NCBI RefSeq assembly: GCF_001426085.1
Contig: NZ_LMRR01000012.1
Coordinates: 251,318-315,317, forward strand
Length of the DNA: 64,000 bases
Source: Rhodococcus sp. Leaf278
GTDB lineage: Bacteria; Actinomycetota; Actinomycetes; Mycobacteriales; Mycobacteriaceae
Reading direction: 5' to 3'
Shown here: in pieces, positions 46,330-54,057 of the stretch
Position numbering within the stretch: position 1 is the stretch's first letter
How the letters are laid out: each line of letters starts with the position of its first letter
Translations under genes and position numbers: made by a program
The notes under the pieces: generated by a model
The model's database searches: none
Told to the model about the DNA's origin: nothing
What the model saw: the letters and a program-made list of their open reading frames with translations, nothing else

Positions 46330-47565
46330 GTGAACGCGACTGACTCTCCCTATCTGGTGGGCCTGAATCTGGACGGTCGACGCGTCGTCGTGGTCGGAGG
46401 CGGCACCGTCGCGCAACGCCGATTGCCGCTGCTCATCTCGTCCGGTGCCGTAGTGCACGTCATCACGCGCGACGCCACCCCTGCTGTCGAGGCAATGGCG
46501 ACCGCAGGCCAGGTGACGCTCGAGTTGCGGGACTACCGCGAGGGTGACCTCGCCGACGCCTGGTACGCCATCGCCTGCACGGACGAGGCCGACACCAACG
46601 TCGCGATCGTCGCCGAGGCCACCGCGTCCAAGATCTTCTGCGTCCGAGCCGACATCGCCAAGGACGGAACGGCGGTCACGCCGGCCTCCGCCGAGTGGGA
46701 CGGCCTGACGCTCGGTGTGCTCGCCGGTGGCGAGCATCGCCGTTCCGCGGCGGTACGCAATGCTGTGATCGAGGCTCTGCAGTCCGGGGTCGTCGCCGAC
46801 TCGGCCCACGCGCCGATGACCGGCGTTGCGCTGGTCGGGGGAGGCCCGGGTGATCCGGATCTCATCACTGTCCGAGGTCGCAGACTGCTTGCCTACGCCG
46901 ACGTCGTGGTCGCCGATCGCCTTGCTCCACCCGAGCTGCTCGCCGAACTGGGTCCGCACGTCGAGGTCATCGACGCCTCGAAGATTCCGTACGGCCGCGC
47001 TATGGCGCAGGAAGCGATCAATCGGGCCTTGATCGACGGCGCGAAAGCCGGCAAATTCGTCGTTCGGCTCAAGGGCGGCGACCCCTACGTGTTCGGTCGG
47101 GGATACGAGGAGCTCGAAGCGCTCGCCGCCGAGGGAATCCCGGTGACCGTGGTACCCGGCATCACCAGTGCCATCTCGGTGCCCTCGTCCGCAGGAATTC
47201 CGGTGACGCATCGCGCCGTCACTCACGAGTTCGTCGTCGTCAGCGGTCACGTGGCACCCGATCACCCCGATTCGTTGGTCGACTGGGACGCGCTGGCCAA
47301 ACTCAAGGGCACGATCGTGTTGCTCATGGCCGTAGAGCGGATCGGCAAGTTCGCCGACGTACTCATCGCAGGCGGCCGGGCGTCCGACACTCCGGTCATC
47401 GTCGTACAGGAGGGCACCATGCGCACTCAACGTGAAGTTCGAGCGGATCTGAGCACTGTCGCCGAGGCCGTGAGCGAAGCAGGCATCAGGCCTCCTGCCA
47501 TCGTGGTAATCGGGACCGTTGCCGGTTTTTCCGTGAACGCCGGTAACGTGAACGCTCGTGCCTGA
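46330..47565 (+). CDS. cysG: Bifunctional siroheme synthase: precorrin-2 dehydrogenase and uroporphyrinogen-III C-methyltransferase
   Basis: The protein has 411 residues from GTG 46330 (SPYLVGLNLDGRRVVVVGGGTV); a start at 46285 would overlap the ABC-F gene. The N-terminal NAD-binding CysG_N/MET8-like domain (1-160 or so) is joined to a SUMT domain with VALVGGGPGDPDLITVRGRR, VVADRLAPPELLAEL, RLKGGDPYVFGRGYEE and VVPGITSAISVPSSAGIPVTHR. It supplies precorrin-2 to cobalamin synthesis and siroheme to sulfite/nitrite reductases. It sits close to cobO/cobB as in Rv2847c and overlaps efpA by 8 bases. Confidence 0.95.
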   Translation: MNATDSPYLVGLNLDGRRVVVVGGGTVAQRRLPLLISSGAVVHVITRDATPAVEAMATAGQVTLELRDYREGDLADAWYAIACTDEADTNVAIVAEATASKIFCVRADIAKDGTAVTPASAEWDGLTLGVLAGGEHRRSAAVRNAVIEALQSGVVADSAHAPMTGVALVGGGPGDPDLITVRGRRLLAYADVVVADRLAPPELLAELGPHVEVIDASKIPYGRAMAQEAINRALIDGAKAGKFVVRLKGGDPYVFGRGYEELEALAAEGIPVTVVPGITSAISVPSSAGIPVTHRAVTHEFVVVSGHVAPDHPDSLVDWDALAKLKGTIVLLMAVERIGKFADVLIAGGRASDTPVIVVQEGTMRTQREVRADLSTVAEAVSEAGIRPPAIVVIGTVAGFSVNAGNVNARA

Positions 47566-49060
47566 GTCATCGATGTCCGAAACGTCCGCCACCGAGATCA
47601 AATATCCGGTGACGACCCGAGCGTTCGGGATGGCGATCATCGTCCTGAGTGGCCTGCAGTTGATGGTGGTGCTCGACGGTACCGTCGCCAACCTGGCCTT
47701 GGCACCGTTGCAGGCGGACCTCGGATTGTCCGACGCGGGTCGCAACTGGGTGCTGACCTCGTACGCCTTGGCGTTCGGTGGACTGATGCTGCTCGGCGGC
47801 AGGCTCGGCGATGCGTTCGGCCGAAAGAAGATGTTCCTCGCCGGCGTCGTGCTGTTCACGATCGCCTCGCTGCTGTGCGGTCTCGCGGTCAACGAAGCCA
47901 CGCTCGTGGCGGCCAGGGCCCTGCAGGGCGTCGGAGCCGCGGTGGCGTCGCCCACGGCGTTTGCGCTGGTGGCCACCACCTTTGCCCCCGGACCGGTGCG
48001 AAATCAAGCGATTGCGATCTATGCGGCCATGACGGGTGTCGGTTCCATTGCCGGGCTCATCATCGGCGGCGCGTTGACCGAGGTGTCCTGGCGCTGGATC
48101 TTCCTGATCAATGTGCCGATCGGCGTGGTCATCGTGGTGCTCGCGGTCGTGTCGCTGCAGGAGACGGTGGGCGCGAGATTGCCCCTCGACGTTCCCGGCG
48201 CGATTCTGGCCACACTCGGCTGCACCGGCGTCGTACTGGCTCTGAGCGAGGGCACCGAGCTGGGCTGGACCAACCCGATCGTCATCGTCTCGCTGATCGC
48301 CGGGTTGCTCTTTCTCGGGTTGTTCCTTCTGGTCGAGCGTCGTGCCGACAATCCACTGCTGCCGTTCTCGCTGTTCCGCAACCGGGATCGGGTCGCGACC
48401 TTCGTGGCCATCTTCTTCGCCGGCGGAGTGATGTTCTGTCTGGCCGCGTACGTGGCCCTGTTCGTCCAGGACATCCTGGGATACAGCCCGCTCAATGCCG
48501 GCTTGGCGTTCGTGCCGTTCGCCTTCGGACTCGGTGCCGCGGCGTTCCTGGCGTCGCAACTGGTGACCCGAATCGCTCCTCGTTGGTTGATTCTGAGCGG
48601 CGCGGTCATCATGGTCGGCTGGCTCATGGTGTCGGTCACGACGATGAACGCGGATTCGTCGTACTTCCCCGGGCTGTTCTTTCCCGTCATCGGCATCGGA
48701 TTCGGTGTCGGGCTGACGGTGGTCCCGCTCCCGCTGTGCGCCATCGCCGGGGTGAGCCCCACCGAGATAGGGCCGTTGACGGCGATCTCCCTGGTTGCCC
48801 AAACACTCGGTGGCCCGTTGGCCCTGGCCGTCATCGGCGCGCTGGTCACCTCGCGCACCCTGTCGCTGGGTGGAATATCGGGGCCGGCGACTCTGATGAA
48901 CGAAAGCCAACTCGATGCCCTGAGCTCGGGCTACATGTTCGCTCTGTTCTGCTGCGCCGTCTGCGCCGTGATAGCAGGCTTCGCGGCCCTCTTCATCCGA
49001 TTCACCCCGCAGCAGGTCGCCCAGGCCCAGGCAGCTCAGGAAGACGCCCAAAAGGGCTGA
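47558..49060 (+). CDS. efpA: EfpA-like MFS multidrug transporter (DHA2, 14 membrane segments)
   Basis: This 500-residue protein has about 14 hydrophobic segments. The N-terminal DHA2 signature is LQLMVVLDGTVANLALAPLQ, with motif A at GGLMLLGGRLGDAFGRKKMF and motif C-like GVGSIAGLIIGGALTEVSWRW. The C-terminus FTPQQVAQAQA resembles M. tuberculosis EfpA. The start is GTG 47558, overlapping cysG by 8 bases, or ATG 47573. Export of drugs or lipids is family inference. In M. tuberculosis proS follows directly; here 3 kb of accessory DNA intervenes. Confidence 0.92.
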   Translation: MPESSMSETSATEIKYPVTTRAFGMAIIVLSGLQLMVVLDGTVANLALAPLQADLGLSDAGRNWVLTSYALAFGGLMLLGGRLGDAFGRKKMFLAGVVLFTIASLLCGLAVNEATLVAARALQGVGAAVASPTAFALVATTFAPGPVRNQAIAIYAAMTGVGSIAGLIIGGALTEVSWRWIFLINVPIGVVIVVLAVVSLQETVGARLPLDVPGAILATLGCTGVVLALSEGTELGWTNPIVIVSLIAGLLFLGLFLLVERRADNPLLPFSLFRNRDRVATFVAIFFAGGVMFCLAAYVALFVQDILGYSPLNAGLAFVPFAFGLGAAAFLASQLVTRIAPRWLILSGAVIMVGWLMVSVTTMNADSSYFPGLFFPVIGIGFGVGLTVVPLPLCAIAGVSPTEIGPLTAISLVAQTLGGPLALAVIGALVTSRTLSLGGISGPATLMNESQLDALSSGYMFALFCCAVCAVIAGFAALFIRFTPQQVAQAQAAQEDAQKG

Positions 49061-49085
49061 TCCCTCAGCGTTTGCTCACCAGTTA

Positions 49086-49133
49086 TTCAACTGCGCACCT
49101 GTACAGGTGGGGAGCTGAATATTCGGCGGGCAG
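49086..49133 (+). repeat. 48-bp direct repeat, left copy, containing a 34-bp imperfect palindrome
   Basis: It pairs with 50157-50204; 34 of 38 bases agree in the main part (49096-49133). The core CACCTGTACAGGTG (49096-49109) is a perfect 14-bp palindrome. The flanks TTCAACTG and AGCTGAA extend the symmetry to 34 bp (49086-49119) with 14 of 17 pairs. It lies between efpA and the AbiEi/DUF559 gene. Confidence 0.85.
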
Positions 49134-49160
49134 ACAAGGTGTGGTACTCGCGTCCCACTA

Positions 49161-49188
49161 TTCATCCACAGGGGCCGAGTTGTCCACA
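49161..49188 (+). promoter_or_regulatory. Pair of DnaA-box-like nonamers upstream of the AbiEi/DUF559 gene
   Basis: TCATCCACA (49162-49170) and TTGTCCACA (49180-49188) have the same orientation and the same 18-bp period as the pair upstream of yraN (5014-5041); 23 of 28 bases agree. It ends 50 bases before the start codon. Confidence 0.35.
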
Positions 49189-49238
49189 ATTGCCGTTCGG
49201 CTCGGTTTTCGGAGTCGTTGTCGGTGCACGATCGGTGC

Positions 49239-50165
49239 ATGCATCCTGACGCCAACGGTCTGATTTCCCGCGCCACAGCGTTGAGGGCCGGCTACACGAA
49301 CACAGATCTGCAACGGCTGTGCGCCCGAGGCGAATTGGTCCGGATCGTTCCCGGAATGTATGCACAGCGGCAGTTGTGTTCGACACTCGATCCGCAGGGA
49401 ATTCATCGTCTGACGACCATCGCCTCCCTGGCGACCAACGCCGACGCCGCAGTGGCCAGCCATGTCTCCGCCGCTGTTCTGCACGGACTCGACCTGTGGG
49501 ACACCGATCTCGGGCGCGTACATCTGACGATCCCCGGCGGGAAAGGCCGCACGACAGCTCGATTGCATGTCCACTCGACACCTCTACCGAACGAGTTCGT
49601 GACCACGGGGCTGGGAATACCAGCGACCTCTCCGGAGCGCACCGTGGTCGACTGTGCGCGGCTGCTCGATCTCGACCATGCAGTAGTCATAGGAGATTCG
49701 GCGCTGCGATCGAAGAAGGTGTCGATGGATCGGCTGCGAGCAGCGTTGGAGGTATCTGCTCGCATGAACGGTATCGGCGCGGCCCGGCGGGCGATCGCGG
49801 CAATGAGTGGGCTGAGCGAAAGCCCGGGAGAATCCATCAGCAGACTGCGGATGAAGGAGTACGGTTTCCCGGATCCAGTGCTGCAGCAGGTACTGCGGGT
49901 GGGATCCCAGTTCCTCGCCCGAGTCGACTTCTACTGGAGACGATGGCGGCTGGTAGGCGAATTCGACGGCATGGGCAAGTACGAGACCGGTCGGACGTTG
50001 ACGCAGGAAAAGTTTCGCGAGGATCGACTACGGGACCGAGGGCTCGAGGTCTTCCGGTGGACGTGGAAAGACCTATGGCAGTTCGACATGGTGCGCGAGC
50101 GATTCGATCGTGCGTGCGCCAGGGCTGAGCGTCGACGTGAGTGCGCCGACAGGATGTTCAGCTGA
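49239..50165 (+). CDS. AbiEi-type N-domain fused to DUF559/Vsr-like nuclease domain
   Basis: The protein has 308 residues from ATG 49239. The N-terminal winged-helix AbiEi_4-like region (LISRATALRAGYTNTDLQRL, then LVRIVPGMYA) is that of type IV toxin-antitoxin antitoxins. The middle part (ASHVSAAVLHGLDLWDTDLG, SPERTVVDCARLLD) is typical of the stand-alone actinobacterial group. The C-terminal part has a restriction-endonuclease-like core: ARVDFYWRRWRLVGEFDGMG, then KYETGR and EKFREDRLRDRGLEVFRWTW (Asp, Glu-x-Asp and Lys in nuclease-like positions). No AbiEii toxin partner is present. Flanked by two palindromic direct repeats, it looks like an accessory insertion. Function unknown. Confidence 0.8.
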   Translation: MHPDANGLISRATALRAGYTNTDLQRLCARGELVRIVPGMYAQRQLCSTLDPQGIHRLTTIASLATNADAAVASHVSAAVLHGLDLWDTDLGRVHLTIPGGKGRTTARLHVHSTPLPNEFVTTGLGIPATSPERTVVDCARLLDLDHAVVIGDSALRSKKVSMDRLRAALEVSARMNGIGAARRAIAAMSGLSESPGESISRLRMKEYGFPDPVLQQVLRVGSQFLARVDFYWRRWRLVGEFDGMGKYETGRTLTQEKFREDRLRDRGLEVFRWTWKDLWQFDMVRERFDRACARAERRRECADRMFS

Positions 50166-50204
50166 CCACCTGTACAGGTAGGCAGCTGAATATCCGGTGG
50201 GCAG
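50157..50204 (+). repeat. 48-bp direct repeat, right copy, containing a 34-bp imperfect palindrome
   Basis: It overlaps the last codons of the AbiEi/DUF559 gene. The palindrome (50157-50190) is centred on TGTACA with outer arms TTCAGCTG and CAGCTGAA and 15 of 17 pairs matched. It is followed, as in the left copy, by TAT-CGG-GGGCAG-type sequence. Over 50167-50204 it is 34/38 identical to the left copy. Confidence 0.85.
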
Positions 50205-50207
50205 GTG

Positions 50208-51419
50208 TCAGCGCGAGAGATCGGCGCGATCCGCAGCCGCCTGGCCCGAGTCCCAGCCTTCCGCGTCCAGGCGCGGACCGCGCATCGGCTTCGCCGTCGG
50301 GAACAACCTGTCGAATTCGGCTTCGACGGCAACGGTCTGCGCCGCCAATATAGGGAGTAGATCACCGGATTCGTGGCGCGCTTCCTCGAGTGCGTGCGCA
50401 TCGGCGTCGGTCAGGCGATCTCCGATTCGGATCGCATACGCATACAGGAAGGCCTTGCCGAAGGCGGCCGAGCCGGCTTTCTTGCGCTTCTTCGCTTCCG
50501 GTGAATGGCCGAGGGCTCGGGTTGCCTGAACGAGTAGCGAGGTGAACAGCAATTCGGTCTGTTCCACATCCACTGGGGCACCCACCAAAGTCGCGACGGC
50601 GAACTCGGAGTCCCAGATGGCCTTGACCCGGTTGGCGCTCCCGACGACGTGCAGCAGTTGCGCCTTGGCTGGTGCATGGGGGCCGTCGACATGTACCCGC
50701 CGGCCGTGAATGTCGATGTGGCCCTGGGAGAGCAGCATGGTGTCGATCGAGTAGCGCGTCATCAGCTCCTGCGCCTTGGCCGTCAACGTCTCGGCCTCCT
50801 CCTCGAAGTCCGTGGCGTCGGCTTTGGCCAACAGACCGCGAATCTTGCTCAGCATCTTGGTGTTCGGCGAGTCGGATCCGGAAACACCCCGCAGCGTGGG
50901 ACGAACGCGCGGCCACTGGGACGGCTTCGGTCCGAGCTGAGGCCACCGGGGGAGTGTCTGCCATTGACCGAGCAGGGTCAGCACGTCGAGCCACTGATCA
51001 CTGGCAGCGATGTAATCGGTCTTACCGGAAGAGGTCAGGTACGCGGTCAGGAAGTCGGGGGTGGACTCGACCCTCGCCGCGATTTTCGGAAACTGTTCGC
51101 AGATGGAGGACATCTGATCCACCCAGTCCTGCGGGGCCCGCGAATCCGCATCGGTCAGATCGGCTTGATGCAGCAGGGCCGCCGCCGCGAGGGTGGATAC
51201 GGCGATCGTGTGTTGGCGCCGCACAACGTGCACCAAATCCAGCGGTTGCCAACCGTTTTCGTACAGGGTCTCGATCATGTTCGTCAGCGCCCGCGTGCCG
51301 ACCTCGGTCGCGTCCATCGACACCAGCCGGTCGGCGACGTCGTCGGCGACGCGTTGGCTCTTGGTCTTGCCCACGGACGCGTCGGCTCCCGTGCGGAGCA
51401 GACCGGGGATATCGCTCAT
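50208..51419 (-). CDS. DUF2786-domain protein
   Basis: The protein has 403 residues from ATG 51419; the longer frame to 52178 crosses yaaA and is not used. The DUF2786 motif is in the middle: MLSKIRGLLAKADATDFEEEAETLTAKAQELMTRYSID. The C-terminal half is KKRKKAGSAAFGKAFLYAYAIRIGDRL. The N-terminal helical region (TLYENGWQPLDLVHVVRRQHT) is unassigned. There is no enzyme motif. The first four bases overlap the end of yaaA, so both are co-translated. The family function is unknown. Confidence 0.8.
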   Translation of the reverse strand: MSDIPGLLRTGADASVGKTKSQRVADDVADRLVSMDATEVGTRALTNMIETLYENGWQPLDLVHVVRRQHTIAVSTLAAAALLHQADLTDADSRAPQDWVDQMSSICEQFPKIAARVESTPDFLTAYLTSSGKTDYIAASDQWLDVLTLLGQWQTLPRWPQLGPKPSQWPRVRPTLRGVSGSDSPNTKMLSKIRGLLAKADATDFEEEAETLTAKAQELMTRYSIDTMLLSQGHIDIHGRRVHVDGPHAPAKAQLLHVVGSANRVKAIWDSEFAVATLVGAPVDVEQTELLFTSLLVQATRALGHSPEAKKRKKAGSAAFGKAFLYAYAIRIGDRLTDADAHALEEARHESGDLLPILAAQTVAVEAEFDRLFPTAKPMRGPRLDAEGWDSGQAAADRADLSR

Positions 51420-52168
51420 TCGGTGAGCACGATCAGTTCGGTCGTCGACGCCACTTCGACTCGAAGACCCGCTTTCGATGCCACGCGCGCAACGGCTTTC
51501 ACGTCTTTCGGCTCGGCGGTGGTCAGGGTCAATGCACGTGCCAGCAGTCCCTTGTGATGCTTGTTGAAGTGGCTCACTACCGAACGCGTTCCATTCGGCT
51601 TCTCGGTGAGGACCGTCGCGGTGATCGCGCCCGGAACGGGACCGAGCTGTTGGTAGGTGCCGGAGCGAAGGTCGACGACGATGCCTTCGTCTTCGGCGAG
51701 GATCGCGTCGGACAGTTCCGGCTTCCAGTGCGATCGCAGGGTGCCGAAGTTCGGAATCGTCGATCCGCCGGAGAGCCTGTAGGACGGAATCGGATCGGCG
51801 GCGCGGACGGCCCCGAACAGCGCTGATCCGATCCACAACCGCGCATGGGCTCGGGCGCGACCGGCTCTGGTGAACGACTGCGCATCGAGTGCGTCGTAGA
51901 GCACGCCGGTGTACCGCTGCAGCGCGGGCGTGGTGGGGGAGGTCCACAATCGGGCGTTGCGTTCGATCTCGTCGACCTGGGTAGGGCCGAGGCCGAGTGC
52001 GGTGACGGAGGCGTCGACGTCCCCGGAGAGCTCTACCAGCGCATCGGCGAGTTTTCGGCGAAGAGGCAACAACGACGGCAACGCCAGTCGGTCCAGATCG
52101 AGAGGTGCTCCGGAACCACCAACGGACTTCGTCTCGGAGGGAGGAAGCAGAATCAGCACGATAGTCAA
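51416..52168 (-). CDS. yaaA: YaaA/DUF328 family protein (peroxide stress)
   Basis: The protein has 250 residues: ILLPPSETKSVGG at the N-terminus, RYTGVLYDALDAQSF, LWIGSALFGAVRAADPIPSYRLSGG, VVDLRSGTYQQLGPVPGAI and VVSHFNKHHKGLLARAL are YaaA family marks. In E. coli YaaA lowers free iron under peroxide stress and binds DNA; a similar role here is inference. It is divergent from proS, 61 bp apart, and leads the overlapping yaaA-DUF2786 unit. Confidence 0.9.
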   Translation of the reverse strand: MTIVLILLPPSETKSVGGSGAPLDLDRLALPSLLPLRRKLADALVELSGDVDASVTALGLGPTQVDEIERNARLWTSPTTPALQRYTGVLYDALDAQSFTRAGRARAHARLWIGSALFGAVRAADPIPSYRLSGGSTIPNFGTLRSHWKPELSDAILAEDEGIVVDLRSGTYQQLGPVPGAITATVLTEKPNGTRSVVSHFNKHHKGLLARALTLTTAEPKDVKAVARVASKAGLRVEVASTTELIVLTE

Positions 52169-52215
52169 GGCTACTCACTGCACGGCCACCTGCTCACAGG
52201 TGCTGCGCAACCGAC

Positions 52216-52221
52216 TAGTCT
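52216..52221 (+). promoter_or_regulatory. Candidate -10 element of proS, near-leaderless
   Basis: TAGTCT matches TANNNT and ends 8 bases before GTG 52230. There is no ribosome site. Confidence 0.4.
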
Positions 52222-52229
52222 GACAACCC

Positions 52230-53981
52230 GTGATCACCCGTCTTTCGCAGCTGTTCCTCCGTACCCTTCGCGACGACCCGGCCGACGCCGAGGTCGACAG
52301 CCACAAGCTGTTGGTTCGCGCCGGCTACGTTCGTCGTATCGCACCGGGTGTCTACTCGTGGCTGCCCCTCGGTTTGCGGGTCCTTCGGCAGGTCGAGCGC
52401 GTGGTGCGCGAGGAAATGAACGCCATCGGTGCGCAGGAGATCTCACTGCCCGCCCTGCTGCCGCGCGAGCCCTACGAGACCACCAATCGGTGGACCGAGT
52501 ACGGCGACGCATTGTTCCGGTTGCAGGACCGCAAGGGCAACGACATGCTGCTGGGGCCCACCCACGAAGAGCTGTTCGCGCTCACGGTGAAGGCCGAGTA
52601 CAACTCGTACAAGGATCTTCCGGTCACGCTGTACCAGATCCAGACCAAATACCGCGACGAGGAGCGTCCCCGTGCAGGAATTCTCCGCGGGCGCGAATTC
52701 GTTATGAAGGACTCGTACTCCTTCGACATGGACGAGGACGGACTGAAGAAGTCCTATGCCGCCCACCGTGAGGCCTACCAGCGCATCTTCGCCAGGCTCG
52801 GCGTCTCCTACGTCATCGTCGCGGCGACGTCCGGCGCCATGGGCGGCAGTGCATCCGAGGAATTCCTCGCCGAAAGCGACATCGGCGAAGACACCTATGT
52901 GCGATGCGTCGAGTCGGGTTATGCGGCCAACGTCGAGGCCGTCACGACGACGGCACCAGACCCGCTCCCCATCGAGGGGCAGCCGGCTGCCGTCGACCAC
53001 GAGACGGGCGATACCCCGACCATCGCCACTCTCGTGGAATGGGCCAACGGTGCCGATCTGGGCCGCAACGTCACCGGGGCCGACACTCTCAAGAACATTC
53101 TGCTCAAGGTCCGTAATGCCGAGGGGGAGTGGGAGTTGCTCGCCGTCGGGCTGCCCGGCGACCGTGAGGTCGACGAGAAGCGGCTCGAGGCATCGCTCGA
53201 ACCCGCCGAGTTCGCCTTGCTGACCGACGCGGATTTCGCGGCCAACCCGTTCCTGATCAAGGGGTACATCGGACCGCGGGCGTTGCAGGCCAACGGAGTT
53301 CGCTACCTCGTGGACCCGAGGGTCGTCGATGGGACCTCGTGGATCACCGGCGCCGATATCAAGGGCAAGCATGTGGTGAACCTCGTGGCCGGTCGTGACT
53401 TCGTTCCCGACGGCACCATCGAAGCGGCCGAGGTACGCGACGGTGACATGTCTCCCGACGGTCGTGGTCCGCTCGTCAGTGCCCGTGGCATCGAGATCGG
53501 CCACATCTTCCAGCTCGGGTACAAGTACACCGACGCGTTCTCGGTCGATGTCCTCGGCGAGGCCGGTAAGCCCGTCCGCCTGGTACAGGGATCCTACGGC
53601 GTCGGTGTGTCGCGTCTGGTCGCCGTGATTGCCGAGCAGATGCACGACGACAAGGGCCTGCGGTGGCCGTCGGAGGTTGCACCGGCAGACGTCCATCTGG
53701 TGATCGCGAACAAGGACGACGCCGCCCGGGCAGGTGCGGAATCCATTGCCACGCAACTGGATACGCAGGGGATCGAGGTTCTGTTCGACGATCGCAAGGC
53801 GTCGCCGGGAGTGAAGTTCAAGGACTCGGAACTGATCGGCGTTCCGCTCGTGGTCGTACTCGGCCGCGGCTGGGCCGACGGCAAGGTCGAGATCCGTGAC
53901 CGCTTCTCCGGTGAGAGTCGCGAACTGGACATCGATTCGGCGGTCGAGGAGATCGTGAAGGCCGTACGGCACACCCCGTAG
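52230..53981 (+). CDS. proS: Prolyl-tRNA synthetase (bacterial type)
   Basis: The protein has 583 residues from GTG 52230. The class II core has motif 1 ([24 protein letters not shown]), motif 2 ([31 protein letters not shown]) and motif 3 ([17 protein letters not shown]). The editing INS domain lies between motifs 2 and 3 (about 225-400). The anticodon-binding domain is C-terminal ([21 protein letters not shown]). It charges tRNA-Pro. Length is normal for the bacterial form. Confidence 0.97.
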   Translation: MITRLSQLFLRTLRDDPADAEVDSHKLLVRAGYVRRIAPGVYSWLPLGLRVLRQVERVVREEMNAIGAQEISLPALLPREPYETTNRWTEYGDALFRLQDRKGNDMLLGPTHEELFALTVKAEYNSYKDLPVTLYQIQTKYRDEERPRAGILRGREFVMKDSYSFDMDEDGLKKSYAAHREAYQRIFARLGVSYVIVAATSGAMGGSASEEFLAESDIGEDTYVRCVESGYAANVEAVTTTAPDPLPIEGQPAAVDHETGDTPTIATLVEWANGADLGRNVTGADTLKNILLKVRNAEGEWELLAVGLPGDREVDEKRLEASLEPAEFALLTDADFAANPFLIKGYIGPRALQANGVRYLVDPRVVDGTSWITGADIKGKHVVNLVAGRDFVPDGTIEAAEVRDGDMSPDGRGPLVSARGIEIGHIFQLGYKYTDAFSVDVLGEAGKPVRLVQGSYGVGVSRLVAVIAEQMHDDKGLRWPSEVAPADVHLVIANKDDAARAGAESIATQLDTQGIEVLFDDRKASPGVKFKDSELIGVPLVVVLGRGWADGKVEIRDRFSGESRELDIDSAVEEIVKAVRHTP

Positions 53982-54057
53982 GACTTCTCTCGCGATCTTT
54001 CTGCGCGGTCGTTTACCCGCTGGTAGCTTCGGGGCAACGACTAGGAGAGGTCACACC

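Noticed and set aside
46201-47979. 592-codon antisense frame across cysG and the start of efpA
   Set aside because: It spans two real genes on the other strand and has biased composition and no motif.
47567-49051. 494-codon antisense frame opposite efpA
   Set aside because: It is rich in Gln, Arg, Asp and His, typical of reverse-strand shadows of a hydrophobic membrane protein. There is no recognisable domain.
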